From the NCBI RefSeq assembly GCF_904846615.1, contig NZ_CAJHBK010000003.1:1-27920 (forward strand): a DNA stretch of 27,920 nucleotides. Direction: 5' to 3'. The notes under the pieces are model-generated. The model did no database searches. It was not told the DNA's origin and saw only the letters and a list, made by a program, of their open reading frames with translations. This stretch comes from Psychrobacter sp. JCM 18902. GTDB lineage: Bacteria > Pseudomonadota > Gammaproteobacteria > Pseudomonadales > Moraxellaceae. Positions within the stretch are counted from its first letter, which is position 1; every line of letters begins with the position of its first letter. The translations under genes and the position numbers were made by a program. Of this stretch, positions 1 to 8,504 are shown in pieces.

Positions 1-443
1 GCGCCTGAACGCTCAGACTCGCTGGTATTCATATGACTGCGAATAAATTCACAAGCAGCACTCAAGTGAGGTACAGACTCTTGTCCGATACGTTTGGCGA
101 CATTGTCTAACCAAGTAGGAACATCAATATTGACTTGATCTAAATCAATCGCTTCGAGCTCTTTATCTGAGAGAGCATTATTTTTATCTAAAAGCGGGTT
201 ATCAGAATATTCGTTTTCAAGCTTTGGATCATGACTATGAAAAGCATGTAGTGCTGAGCGATCAAAAGTGGTGTGTAGTTTATGAGTGGACAGCTGGTAT
301 TTGATATCGAGGGGGATTTGGGCATAGCTATTGGCAGACTGGTGCGAGCGTTGGCTCGCGACCAGTTGAGCGGCAAGTGCTGCACTATCGGCTTGGGTGG
401 TCTGTCCATCCACCAGCGGTAATCCTTCACGAATTTTTACCAT
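1..443 (-). CDS. relA: RelA, (p)ppGpp synthetase, N-terminal fragment (runs off left edge)
   Basis: Open reading frame of 147 codons starting at ATG 443 and continuing past the window edge. The protein opens with MVKIREGLPL, the type of start seen in Moraxellaceae and Pseudomonas RelA (MV-VRE-LP), and then has about 100 variable, polar residues before a helical stretch (VPTWLDNVAKRIG) that should lead into the inactive HD domain. The catalytic synthetase part is outside the window. RelA makes the stringent-response alarmone on stalled ribosomes. A good ribosome-binding site (AGAGGAGT) lies just upstream of the start. The gene follows rlmD on the same strand, as in Pseudomonas (cysM-rlmD-relA), but after a 383-base spacer with its own candidate promoter. 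Identification rests on N-terminus plus synteny. Confidence 0.82.
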   Translation of the reverse strand, partial: MVKIREGLPLVDGQTTQADSAALAAQLVASQRSHQSANSYAQIPLDIKYQLSTHKLHTTFDRSALHAFHSHDPKLENEYSDNPLLDKNNALSDKELEAIDLDQVNIDVPTWLDNVAKRIGQESVPHLSAACEFIRSHMNTSESERSG

Positions 444-472
444 AGCCGACTCCTCTTAGCTATTTTGAATTG

Positions 473-478
473 ATTATA
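473..478 (-). promoter_or_regulatory. Candidate relA -10 box
   Basis: On the minus strand this reads TATAAT, a perfect sigma70 -10 hexamer, 29 bases upstream of the relA ATG. No clear -35 element is visible at 16-18 bases. If used, the relA mRNA would have a leader of about 20-25 bases, enough for the AGAGGAGT ribosome-binding site. Confidence 0.4.
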
Positions 479-543
479 ACCTCATCTACTATGCACACAC
501 GTTGAACTTACGATTCATAAAGTGTCAGCTATAAACCAATATA

Positions 544-571
544 ACTGCTAAAAAATCTGTTTTTTAGCAGT
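544..571. repeat. Perfect 12-bp inverted repeat in the rlmD-relA spacer
   Basis: Arms ACTGCTAAAAAA (544-555) and TTTTTTAGCAGT (560-571) with a 4-base loop TCTG. The A/T tracts lie inside the stem rather than after it, so it does not look like a standard intrinsic terminator on either strand. It sits about 70 bases upstream of the candidate relA -10 and could be an operator, a transcript-end hairpin of rlmD, or a pause site. Confidence 0.6.
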
Positions 572-741
572 CATAAAATGCGCGTAAAATATATAAAGCT
601 ATGAGTGCAAACGTTCACAAGAATGGAAAAAACCAGCCTAGGAATATTGTTTACTATTATCTCACTTTAAAGAGACAAATCAAGCGAGGCTATGTAATGT
701 CTGCGGTTAATCAGCATAAATAACTATCATTTTTTGCCACC

Positions 742-766
742 GCTTGACTCAAATTTTGAATCAAGC
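742..766. repeat. Hairpin just downstream of rlmD
   Basis: Arms GCTTGACTCAA (742-752) and TTGAATCAAGC (756-766) pair over 11 positions (one C/A mismatch read on the plus strand, a U-G wobble in minus-strand RNA), with a 3-base loop. It lies 60 bases after the rlmD stop codon. No U-run follows on the minus strand, so it is more likely an RNA-stabilising hairpin or a weak or factor-assisted terminator than a strong intrinsic one. Apart from this, the 544-571 palindrome and the relA promoter, I see no gene in 444-826. Confidence 0.45.
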
Positions 767-826
767 TCAGTGACCTTTAGCATGGCTATTTAATGCTCTG
801 AACCGCTCACTTAACCGTAAATTGAA

Positions 827-2368
827 TTACACCGCTACTTTTTCAAAACGAGCGATGGACTCAACATGACCGGTATGACAGAACATGTCCATTACGCCAG
901 CATGAGTCAGACGATAGCCTTGCTCTAATAATGCTTTTGTATCACGGGCGAGGGTTGCAGGGTTGCAAGAGACATAAACGATTCGCTCAGCGTTAAATTT
1001 CGGCAAGTACTGCATAATTTCCCAAGCACCAGAACGCGGCGGGTCGATCAATAGCGCATCAAAGCCCTGATTTGCCCAAGGTTTATCAGTACAGTCTTGC
1101 GTCAAATCTTGGCTATAAAATTCTGTATTATTGATGCCATTACGACGTGCGTTATCGGCTGCACGTGCGGTCATCGCTTCGCTGCCTTCAACACCAACCA
1201 CAGAACCTGTCTCACCAACGAGGCGCGCAAGTGGCAAGCTAAAGTTGCCTAGACCACTGAATAAATCAAGTACGCGTTCACCTGCTTTTAAGTCTAACAA
1301 ATCGCAAGCAAGCTTGGTCATTTGACGATTAACGGACAGGTTCACTTGGGTAAAATCTGTCGGGATAAACTCGAAAGTCAAATCGTATTCTGGCAATTGG
1401 TAATACAAACGACCAAATTGCTGGCTCATGTCATCATCTTCAGTCAATGCAATACGCTGGATACTATCCGCACCTTTAGACTGCAAATATAGCTGCCAGT
1501 TGCGTGCGGCAAAAAACACTTTTAGCTTTTCTATATCAGCGTCTGATAACGGCTCCAAGTTGCGTACGATAAGGGCAACGGGCTGATTGCCATCTGGCAG
1601 CTCAGGCATTTCCTCACCCATGGCCAACTCAAGCTGAGCAATCTTGTTACGGCTCTCTAGCGTACTAATCAGTGTTTTTAAGTTTTCAATCTCAAAACCA
1701 ATTCTTGGATCTAAAATATGACACTCATTTAATTCTGCCAAAAAGTTACTTGAGCGCTCACGAAAGCCGACAAGCGCGGTTTCTTTTTTGGTGACATAAC
1801 GCACACCCAATCGTGCTTTGGTACGATAACCAAGACGATCACCAACCACTGGAGCAAGCCAGTTATCAGGCGTGACACTGGCTTGGTGTATCAGCATTTC
1901 AGCCAATACAGATTGCTTAAAGTTGATTTGACCGTCTGGCTGCCAGTGTTGCAAATTACAGCCACCACACACTCCAAAATGTGGGCAGGGCGGTACGGCA
2001 CGTTCAGAATTTGGGTTGGCAGTAATACTGACAGCCTCGCCTTCTTCAAAGCTGGCACGGCTATTGGTTATTTTGACCAAGGCACTTTCACCCGGCAAGG
2101 CAAAGCTGACAAAGACTTTTTTGCCATGTTTTTCCTCGATATGACCGTCATCTACGCCAAAGCCATTGCCATAAACGGCAACGCCGCGACCATCATGCGA
2201 CAAACCATCAATGGTGAAGGGCAGAGGTTCTGCATCCTTTAGGCGGCGGCGTGTCTTTGATGAGGGTTTAGATTTTTTCTTATTAGGCGGAATAGTAATC
2301 GTTTGGGTCTCGCTCGTTGGTGGCGTAACATCAGAGGTTGTAGACGTTTTTGAATCGGTGGGTTGCAT
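827..2368 (-). CDS. rlmD: RlmD, 23S rRNA (uracil-1939-C5)-methyltransferase
   Basis: S-adenosylmethionine-dependent enzyme methylating U1939 of 23S rRNA; cytoplasmic. After about 45 low-complexity, Lys/Ser/Thr-rich residues there is a TRAM-like domain (about 48-120), then the iron-sulfur cysteines C128, C134 and C137 ([10 protein letters not shown]) with C216 as fourth ligand candidate. The methyltransferase core shows FTQVN (339-343), the SAM loop [11 protein letters not shown] (366-376), DPPRSG (442-447) and the catalytic-cysteine motif [12 protein letters not shown] with C468. Length 513 is about 80 longer than the E. coli protein (433), partly through the N-terminal tail. The start ATG has AAGGCAGGT upstream. 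Lies 88 bases after the exonuclease gene, same strand, so probably cotranscribed with it and cysM. All catalytic residues are present. Confidence 0.95.
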   Translation of the reverse strand: MQPTDSKTSTTSDVTPPTSETQTITIPPNKKKSKPSSKTRRRLKDAEPLPFTIDGLSHDGRGVAVYGNGFGVDDGHIEEKHGKKVFVSFALPGESALVKITNSRASFEEGEAVSITANPNSERAVPPCPHFGVCGGCNLQHWQPDGQINFKQSVLAEMLIHQASVTPDNWLAPVVGDRLGYRTKARLGVRYVTKKETALVGFRERSSNFLAELNECHILDPRIGFEIENLKTLISTLESRNKIAQLELAMGEEMPELPDGNQPVALIVRNLEPLSDADIEKLKVFFAARNWQLYLQSKGADSIQRIALTEDDDMSQQFGRLYYQLPEYDLTFEFIPTDFTQVNLSVNRQMTKLACDLLDLKAGERVLDLFSGLGNFSLPLARLVGETGSVVGVEGSEAMTARAADNARRNGINNTEFYSQDLTQDCTDKPWANQGFDALLIDPPRSGAWEIMQYLPKFNAERIVYVSCNPATLARDTKALLEQGYRLTHAGVMDMFCHTGHVESIARFEKVAV

Positions 2369-2456
2369 AAACCTGCCTTAATAATAAATGATAAATAACT
2401 AAAAAAATGAGGATAAACGCGATGTCTTATAACGCGCCTTCATATAACTTCACTTG

Positions 2457-3281
2457 TTATGATGTGGGCGCAGATGACCAATCAGCGATGAAGTCTTGAT
2501 GGCGAGCATGACCATCCGCTTGGGTATATTTTACTAAATAGTCATAGCTCTGCTGCTGCCAAGCGTCAAAATCTTGTGAGGATAACTGTCCAGTTAAACG
2601 CAACCAGCGCAAATAGATTAGCCATGTATTCATGACATCAGACTCGCAATAAATAGACAGCGTTTGCCAGTCATTAGTGCTGACAAGCTCACCAACCATA
2701 CTACCGTCGACAGCTGTTTTACCCGGTAGACCATATAAGCTTGCGACAATATCCATGGCTTCGCGGCGGCTGGCACCATACTGGCTAAACCTGTCCATCA
2801 AATCAAGGTGACGCGTGTGGAAGCGATTGACGTAATTATCAAAGCGCATATTTTTGATGCGCTCGCCTTCTTCAAATAACCATGGCGCTGATAAATCGTA
2901 TTGCATAGCCCGATATATCAGTACAGGAATATCAAAACCTGAGCCATTCCAACTAATAAGCTGAGGCAGTTTTTCAAGGTCACTAAATGCCCGAAAAAAT
3001 TTGGCAAGGATATCTTTTTCACTGAATTTATCAGCGGTCAATGAGAACAACGAAAACTTGCCATCTTTGATATATAACGCTGAGATACAGACGACACGCT
3101 GCAGTGGCAAGCGCATAAAATCATGCCCAGCTTCTTGTATTCGAAGCGCTGTGAGTGCGCTCAATGCATCTGCATCATTCAACTCTGCCAATTGCGGATA
3201 GATACGGCGCGCCGCATCGGTATCAGCGACAGTTTCGATATCAAAGACCAATATAGGGTCGGATGGTAGAGCTTGTGACAT
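2457..3281 (-). CDS. Predicted DEDDy 3'-5' exonuclease (PolB proofreading-like)
   Basis: 274-residue stand-alone exonuclease-fold protein of the family described as predicted 3'-5' exonuclease related to DNA polymerase B. The three exonuclease motifs are visible: Exo I FDIET with D14 and E16, Exo II WNGSGFDIPVL with D117, and Exo III YCESD with Y211 and D215, the YxxxD spacing that marks the DEDDy subclass. No polymerase or helicase domain is attached. Substrate is unknown; a role in DNA or RNA end trimming is family-based inference. ATG 3281 is preceded by AGGATTTCTT. It lies between cysM (66 bases upstream) and rlmD on the same strand, a position also held by similar genes next to cysM/rlmD in Pseudomonas-like genomes, as I recall. 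Confidence 0.85.
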   Translation of the reverse strand: MSQALPSDPILVFDIETVADTDAARRIYPQLAELNDADALSALTALRIQEAGHDFMRLPLQRVVCISALYIKDGKFSLFSLTADKFSEKDILAKFFRAFSDLEKLPQLISWNGSGFDIPVLIYRAMQYDLSAPWLFEEGERIKNMRFDNYVNRFHTRHLDLMDRFSQYGASRREAMDIVASLYGLPGKTAVDGSMVGELVSTNDWQTLSIYCESDVMNTWLIYLRWLRLTGQLSSQDFDAWQQQSYDYLVKYTQADGHARHQDFIADWSSAPTS

Positions 3282-3347
3282 AAGAAATCCTGATTAAACC
3301 AACTAAACTGAGCAGCGTTATCTGTGCGTTAATTAATTTATGTGCGG

Positions 3348-4316
3348 TTATCGATCGACATTGCTGTCGTCAATACTGTTGTCATCAATATTGTATAAAC
3401 CCGTCGACAAATAACGATCGCCGCGATCACAGACAATAAAGGCGATGACGGCATCAGGGTTTTCTTTAGCGACTTGTACGGCAGCCCATGCTGCAGCACC
3501 TGATGAAACGCCCGCGAAAATACCTTCGGTTTTCGCCAGTTTGCGCATATAAACTTCCGCGATACGCTGATCCACATCCATGATTTCATCAACCAAATCT
3601 GCGTTAAAGATACCCGGCATGTAAGCTGCAGGCCAGCGGCGAATACCAGCAATCGAAGCTTCTTCATCAGGCTGTAGTCCGATAATTTTGATATCTGGAT
3701 TTTGTTCTTTGAGATATTGCGATACACCGGTAATAGTACCAGTGGTGCCCATTGAGCTAATAAAATGAGTGATTTTTCCTGCCGTTTGCGCCCATAGTTC
3801 AGGCCCTGTGGTCAGGTAATGGGCTTGACTGTTATCAGGGTTATTAAACTGATCCAATACGATGCCTTTGCCATTTGCTTGCATTTGCAGTGCCAAATCG
3901 CGTGCGGCTTCCATGCCTTCGTCTACCTCGATTAACGTCGCACCATACGCAATCATGGCATCTTTGCGCTCTTGAGTTGAATTGGTTGGCATCAGTAGCG
4001 TTATCGGATAGCCACGCATCGCCGCGACCATGGCTAACGCGATACCAGTGTTGCCACTCGTGGCTTCAATCAGCATGTCGCCCGCTTTGATGTCACCGCG
4101 CTGTTCTGCCTGATAAATCATATTAAAAGCAGGACGATCTTTAACAGAGCCCGCTGGATTGTTACCTTCAAGCTTGGCTAGTAATGCAGCACCATTGGTC
4201 AGCTGCTCTTGCTTAGGTAAGCGCTGTAATTTAACCAATGGCGTCTGACCGACGCAATCAGCAAGTTTGGTGACTTGAGTAATGAAATTAGGGTTGGAGA
4301 TAGCCATTGCGGACAT
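3348..4316 (-). CDS. cysM: Cysteine synthase B (O-acetylserine sulfhydrylase)
   Basis: Pyridoxal-phosphate enzyme making cysteine from O-acetylserine and sulfide or thiosulfate in the cytoplasm. The PLP lysine is K59 in NPAGSVKDR; the substrate loop EATSGNTG is at 84-91 and the phosphate-binding loop SSMGTTGTITG at 187-197. The C-terminal VCDRGDRYLSTG is typical of CysM rather than CysK. Total 322 residues, slightly longer than E. coli CysM (303), ending in an Asp/Ser-rich tail. Start chosen at ATG 4316 because AAGGA lies 6 bases upstream; an internal ATG three codons later is less well placed. It is the first gene of the minus-strand group cysM-exonuclease-rlmD and is divergent from gacS, matching the Pseudomonas neighbourhood. 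Confidence 0.95.
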   Translation of the reverse strand: MSAMAISNPNFITQVTKLADCVGQTPLVKLQRLPKQEQLTNGAALLAKLEGNNPAGSVKDRPAFNMIYQAEQRGDIKAGDMLIEATSGNTGIALAMVAAMRGYPITLLMPTNSTQERKDAMIAYGATLIEVDEGMEAARDLALQMQANGKGIVLDQFNNPDNSQAHYLTTGPELWAQTAGKITHFISSMGTTGTITGVSQYLKEQNPDIKIIGLQPDEEASIAGIRRWPAAYMPGIFNADLVDEIMDVDQRIAEVYMRKLAKTEGIFAGVSSGAAAWAAVQVAKENPDAVIAFIVCDRGDRYLSTGLYNIDDNSIDDSNVDR

Positions 4317-4794
4317 AAAGTATCCTTGTAAATTTTTAAAATTGATTTTAATTACCGTTTATTTTTTAATTATCATTTTGATTTTTGAATAAATATCTTG
4401 ATACGGCTGCTATTGAGTGAAGTGAGTGATTTGATCATTAATGACATTTCTGTCGCTTTAACCAAATAGCAATAAATGAAAAGTTGCGTCATTATATCAT
4501 TTTGTTTTTGGCTACGCTGAAGGCATCAAGAGATTTTGGTAAATGAGTGGTGTTTAAAAAGGGCTGGACAGTTAAAATGCCTTTGCGTCATAGCCACTCA
4601 CCATGATCGATGAAATGCGTTATAGTTATGGCAATATATAGGTACGGCAATAACAAGAACCATTAAATTTTATCATGGGTAGGCAGTTATCATTTTTAAA
4701 ATGAGCACAGCCCCTAAAAAAATTATCATTGGCTAAAACTGCTTACCGCCGCTATTGATTCATAGTACAATTTTCTGTAGAGAGTAAAGCTAGC
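4317..4794. promoter_or_regulatory. Divergent cysM / gacS control region
   Basis: 478 bases without a supportable gene; must hold the promoters for cysM (left) and gacS (right). Near gacS, TACAAT at 4766-4771 is a plausible -10, with TTACCG (4743-4748) 17 bases upstream as a weak -35. An inverted repeat with arms GGTAGGCAGTT (4678-4688) and AACTGCTTACC (4737-4747, one G-T wobble) overlaps that -35 and could be an operator or long-range leader structure. On the cysM side the sequence is a very AT-rich tract (4325-4395). Individual promoter assignments are tentative. Confidence 0.4.
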
Positions 4795-7700
4795 ATGGCA
4801 TCCAAAAAACGTTTTGATACTAGCAGTGCGTATGGCCAGTTGATTATATTGGTGTTCCTACCCATTTGCATCTTGGCAGCGGTGGGCGGTATTTTGGTCT
4901 TTTATGAGACCATGCGTGCCAGCAATTCCGAACAAGAAGTATTGGCGGAGGCGGTGCTGATTCGTTATACCCCAGCGATTGCAGAGCTAATCCCTGAGCT
5001 GTTAGCGCAAGAGCGCCAGCAAGCAGACGGCGAACCCAATGCGGATGGCGAAGTCAGAGCAAATGATGCCACTCAAACGACCATCACGAAGCTTGAGGAA
5101 ATACAAGATAAGCTGGGTCGTATGCAGTCCGAGCAACATGTACAGCGTATTGCGATCATCAATGAAAGCAATCAAGTACTCGCCGCAGTCGGTTATGCAC
5201 TGAACGAAGCATGGCCTGCAATAGACACAAAAAAGAATTTTTTATCGCAGCAACCAACGCCTATTGGAACCGCTTATGGCAGTGTGTTAGGGGAGTTTGA
5301 AGGACAAAAACTGTGGCTACTCGTCGATATGGACAATGAACCACTCTACATCGCCCGCTACCGTATCGCCATGGCGTTAGTGATTACCGGCTTGTTCACT
5401 ATTTTGATTTTATTGCTGAGTTTAAATATTTATTCAAAGCGCTGGATAGCACCAATTTATGAGCTACGTTTGCAGTTGCAGCGTACCCATGTCGACAATC
5501 TGTATCAGCCTATTCCCGTTGAGTCAGATGGTGAGCTGAACTTATTGCAGCAAGACTTGGTCAAAACTTTGCGCCGCCTGCATAGAAGCTTTCAGGAATT
5601 AAAAGACCATGCCGAGCAAACCGAGGATGATTTGCGCCTTGCGTTTGATGAGATGGAAATGCAAAACATCTCTATTCGTAATGCACGTGATGCGGCAATT
5701 TCAACCAGCCAAGCAAAATCGGCATTTTTGGCCAATATTAGCCACGAGCTGCGCACGCCATTAAACAGTATCGATGGCTTTATCAATTTGCTGGCAAGGC
5801 ATGGCGAACTAAATCCTGAACAAGATTTATACGTGCAAACCATACGTAAGTCATCAGCACACTTGCTTGCCTTGGTTAACGATGTTTTGGATTTCTCTAA
5901 GATTGAAGCGGGCAAGCTGGTACTTGACCGTCATGAGTTTGACCTTTATGACACCATTTATGACGTGGTCGATATGCTTTCACCTGTATCCGCAGAAAAA
6001 GGTCTGCGCATGGCGGTGCTGTTTTATAATGATGTGCCGATGCGTATTAATGGCGATGCCCTGCGCCTCAAGCAAGTATTGACCAATATCGTCGGCAATG
6101 CGATTAAATTTACCGATAGTGGCGACGTGGTGGTGCGCGTCAGCTTAGATGACCATCGTGATAATTATCTCATGATCAGTGTGCAAGACAGCGGTAAGGG
6201 CATCTCTTTAGCCGATCAAAAGATGCTGTTCCAAAGCTTTAGCCAAGGCGACCCTTCAATCACTCGTCAGTATGGCGGCACAGGGTTGGGGCTCGTTATC
6301 TCCAAGCAATTAACGCGGCTGATGGGCGGTGATATTGGCTTTCATGATAATGCTCAAGAGAATATTGCCAATCAGGGCGCAACGTTTTGGTTTCGGATGC
6401 CAGCACATGTCGATGTATTGGAAGCGGCTACAGGACAGACGATTGAGCTACCGGTCTTGGCTCCATTGGCGAGTGAGACCGATGAGTTTAATGTATTGGT
6501 ATGGATCAATCATACCGCCTCTATCCAAGTGCTCAAAGCCAGCTTGCAATATTTGCCGATTAAATTGACCCAAGCCAACTCCTTACCGGGCGTACTTGAG
6601 TCATTAAAAGAGCATGGTAATTATTGGGATTGGGTCATCGTCGATGATGATACCCAAGACGATATGATGGCATTACTCAAACAAATTCGTCTGCATTATC
6701 AAGGTAAGCTTGCGGTATTTGGCTATCAAGTTGCTGCCGATCAAGCATTATTAAATCGTTATCATGCCAATATTTTGTATGAGCCTTTAGACAAAAGACA
6801 GCTTTATGCCATGCTCGACACCCAAAACCGCAGTACCAAAAAAAGCGTGCAAGAACCGCGCTGGACAGGGGTGACGGTTCTGGCAGTCGACGATCATCTG
6901 CCCAATTTGTTGGTGCTGGATGCATTGCTCAGTGAGCTTGGTATTCAGGTCATCACAGCGAGTAGTGGTTTTGACGCCATAGAAATTATCAGTAAACAAC
7001 AAACCAAAAATATTAAAACCGCGAAAAGTGATAAGCAAAGTCTGTCGAATAAAACGCAAATCTCTAAAGCTGAAACGCGCGATGAGGTAAACAAGAAATC
7101 AAATAGTACGCTTTATGAAGAGGTGAATACCGACGATAAAGTCGCTATTCAGGATAAAGGTCATATTGATCTAATATTTATGGACATCCAAATGCCGCGT
7201 ATGTCAGGGCATGAAGCCGCAAGACAAATTCGCAATATTGAAAATGATGATAGCCGTATCCCGATTATTGCGTTGACTGCCCATGGTTTGGCTGATGAGC
7301 GAGACAAACTGATCGCTAGTGGCATTAATGACTATGTAGGTAAACCCATTAGCCAGCCTCAGTTATTACAAGTGCTGCAAAAATGGCTTGGACGTACAAC
7401 GACAATGCCGCAGTTAACAGCGTTGCCTGATACCAATCTGCACAGTACGGATGTGCACAATACTGATGTGCAGGTTATCGATTTGTCAAAAGATAACTCA
7501 CACTCTACTGATTTACAGAATAGGGAGGCTGAAACGTATTCAACGTGGCCATCAGACTCTACAACCATTGCTTATCCTATGGTGAAAGGTGATGAAAATA
7601 ACCGTCATAGCGGTTCTAATACAATCAATCAGCCAAAAATAACGCGTCCTTTATCATTGAAGAAAATTCGTGATAACTACTTGCGAGACAGCCAACCACG

Positions 7701-8343
7701 CGAGGACTATAGACGCGAAACACCGCGTGACACCCAGCCACGCTATGAGAACTTGCGCTTACATAAACAAGGACAGTCGCCACTATTAAAGCCATCGGAA
7801 ACACCGATAAATAGTGCTCACGATGGAGTGGCAACGCCTACAGATTCCCACACATATGCGCAAGAAACGAAGGGTTGGGACAGCAGTCACCACCATTTAA
7901 GCCATCACTCTTTGGAGGCTAACGAAGGTGATGGGTTTGCTATTTTAGATTGGCAAGACGCGTTGACCCGCTCAGCGAATAAGCCCGACTTGGCAGCCAA
8001 GCTTATCATTATGATGCTTGATACTATTAATGATGAAAAGCAAGCGCTAACGCAAGCGTGGGATACCCGTGATCGCAGTATGCTAGCGCAAATTGCCCAT
8101 CGCATCTTAGGCGGCAGTCGTTATACTGGTGTGCCGCAATTACGTCAGGCCAGTCAAGACCTAGAAGATAAATGCTTGCTGAATGTTCAACATACTACAC
8201 CTGCGCAGTTTGCCATGCTTGAGCCATATTATGCCGCATTAATAACAGCGTTAAATAACTTGCAGGCGCTGGATTTGTCAGCCTATCCTCAGCTCAATTA
8301 TCATCGTTTGAGTGAAAATGATATGACGTGGAAAATGATTTAG
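4795..8343 (+). CDS. gacS: GacS/BarA hybrid sensor histidine kinase
   Basis: Inner-membrane tripartite kinase expected to phosphorylate a GacA/UvrY-type regulator and so control CsrA/RsmA-binding small RNAs. Membrane segments at about 16-37 and 190-213 enclose a periplasmic domain of about 150 residues; then HAMP (about 214-270), coiled coil, HisKA with ISHELRTPLN and phospho-accepting H317, ATPase with N431-N435 (NIVGNAIKF), DSGKGI (465-470) and GGTGLGL (494-500). A degenerate receiver-like segment follows (about 565-675). The true receiver starts at VLAVDD (D699, D700) with phospho-acceptor D797 in FMDIQMPRMSG and K850 in VGKPIS. A C-terminal HPt (about 1050-1150) has H1102 in AHRILGG. Oddities: a 55-residue polar insert (about 735-788) within the receiver and a 180-residue low-complexity linker before HPt. 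Length 1182 exceeds the usual 920-950. Confidence 0.92.
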   Translation: MASKKRFDTSSAYGQLIILVFLPICILAAVGGILVFYETMRASNSEQEVLAEAVLIRYTPAIAELIPELLAQERQQADGEPNADGEVRANDATQTTITKLEEIQDKLGRMQSEQHVQRIAIINESNQVLAAVGYALNEAWPAIDTKKNFLSQQPTPIGTAYGSVLGEFEGQKLWLLVDMDNEPLYIARYRIAMALVITGLFTILILLLSLNIYSKRWIAPIYELRLQLQRTHVDNLYQPIPVESDGELNLLQQDLVKTLRRLHRSFQELKDHAEQTEDDLRLAFDEMEMQNISIRNARDAAISTSQAKSAFLANISHELRTPLNSIDGFINLLARHGELNPEQDLYVQTIRKSSAHLLALVNDVLDFSKIEAGKLVLDRHEFDLYDTIYDVVDMLSPVSAEKGLRMAVLFYNDVPMRINGDALRLKQVLTNIVGNAIKFTDSGDVVVRVSLDDHRDNYLMISVQDSGKGISLADQKMLFQSFSQGDPSITRQYGGTGLGLVISKQLTRLMGGDIGFHDNAQENIANQGATFWFRMPAHVDVLEAATGQTIELPVLAPLASETDEFNVLVWINHTASIQVLKASLQYLPIKLTQANSLPGVLESLKEHGNYWDWVIVDDDTQDDMMALLKQIRLHYQGKLAVFGYQVAADQALLNRYHANILYEPLDKRQLYAMLDTQNRSTKKSVQEPRWTGVTVLAVDDHLPNLLVLDALLSELGIQVITASSGFDAIEIISKQQTKNIKTAKSDKQSLSNKTQISKAETRDEVNKKSNSTLYEEVNTDDKVAIQDKGHIDLIFMDIQMPRMSGHEAARQIRNIENDDSRIPIIALTAHGLADERDKLIASGINDYVGKPISQPQLLQVLQKWLGRTTTMPQLTALPDTNLHSTDVHNTDVQVIDLSKDNSHSTDLQNREAETYSTWPSDSTTIAYPMVKGDENNRHSGSNTINQPKITRPLSLKKIRDNYLRDSQPREDYRRETPRDTQPRYENLRLHKQGQSPLLKPSETPINSAHDGVATPTDSHTYAQETKGWDSSHHHLSHHSLEANEGDGFAILDWQDALTRSANKPDLAAKLIIMMLDTINDEKQALTQAWDTRDRSMLAQIAHRILGGSRYTGVPQLRQASQDLEDKCLLNVQHTTPAQFAMLEPYYAALITALNNLQALDLSAYPQLNYHRLSENDMTWKMI

Positions 8344-8454
8344 AAGTGATGGTTTTATGACATTAACGGTGAATCGAATCGTTGCAGTCAGTTATTGATG
8401 AGGTAGCGTCGTAACAAGGCTGTTAATATTGTTGTCATCAGCTTTAGACGTATC

Positions 8455-8473
8455 GGCATCATATTTAGATGCC
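8455..8473 (+). terminator. Weak hairpin between gacS and the crotonase gene
   Basis: Perfect arms GGCATC (8455-8460) and GATGCC (8468-8473) with a 7-base loop, followed by ATTTCTATTTTATT, a broken U-rich tail. It could be a weak gacS terminator or a leader hairpin of the following gene, whose start is 31 bases further on. Confidence 0.35.
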
Positions 8474-8504
8474 ATTTCTATTTTATTCATGAATAAGGAT
8501 TGTT

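Noticed and set aside
188..430. 80-codon minus-strand frame at the left end
   Set aside because: It is an out-of-frame shadow of relA, which reads in another minus-strand frame from ATG 443 with a good ribosome-binding site and family-like N-terminus.
544..571. Palindrome as an intrinsic terminator of rlmD
   Set aside because: The T-tract is inside the stem and no U-run follows the hairpin on the minus strand; it is also 250 bases from the rlmD stop.
697..723. Eight-codon frame MSAVNQHK in the rlmD-relA spacer
   Set aside because: On the opposite strand to both neighbours and too short to support; GAGG upstream is likely chance.
3338..3727. 129-codon minus-strand frame
   Set aside because: Overlaps the cysM C-terminal half in another frame; no family resemblance.
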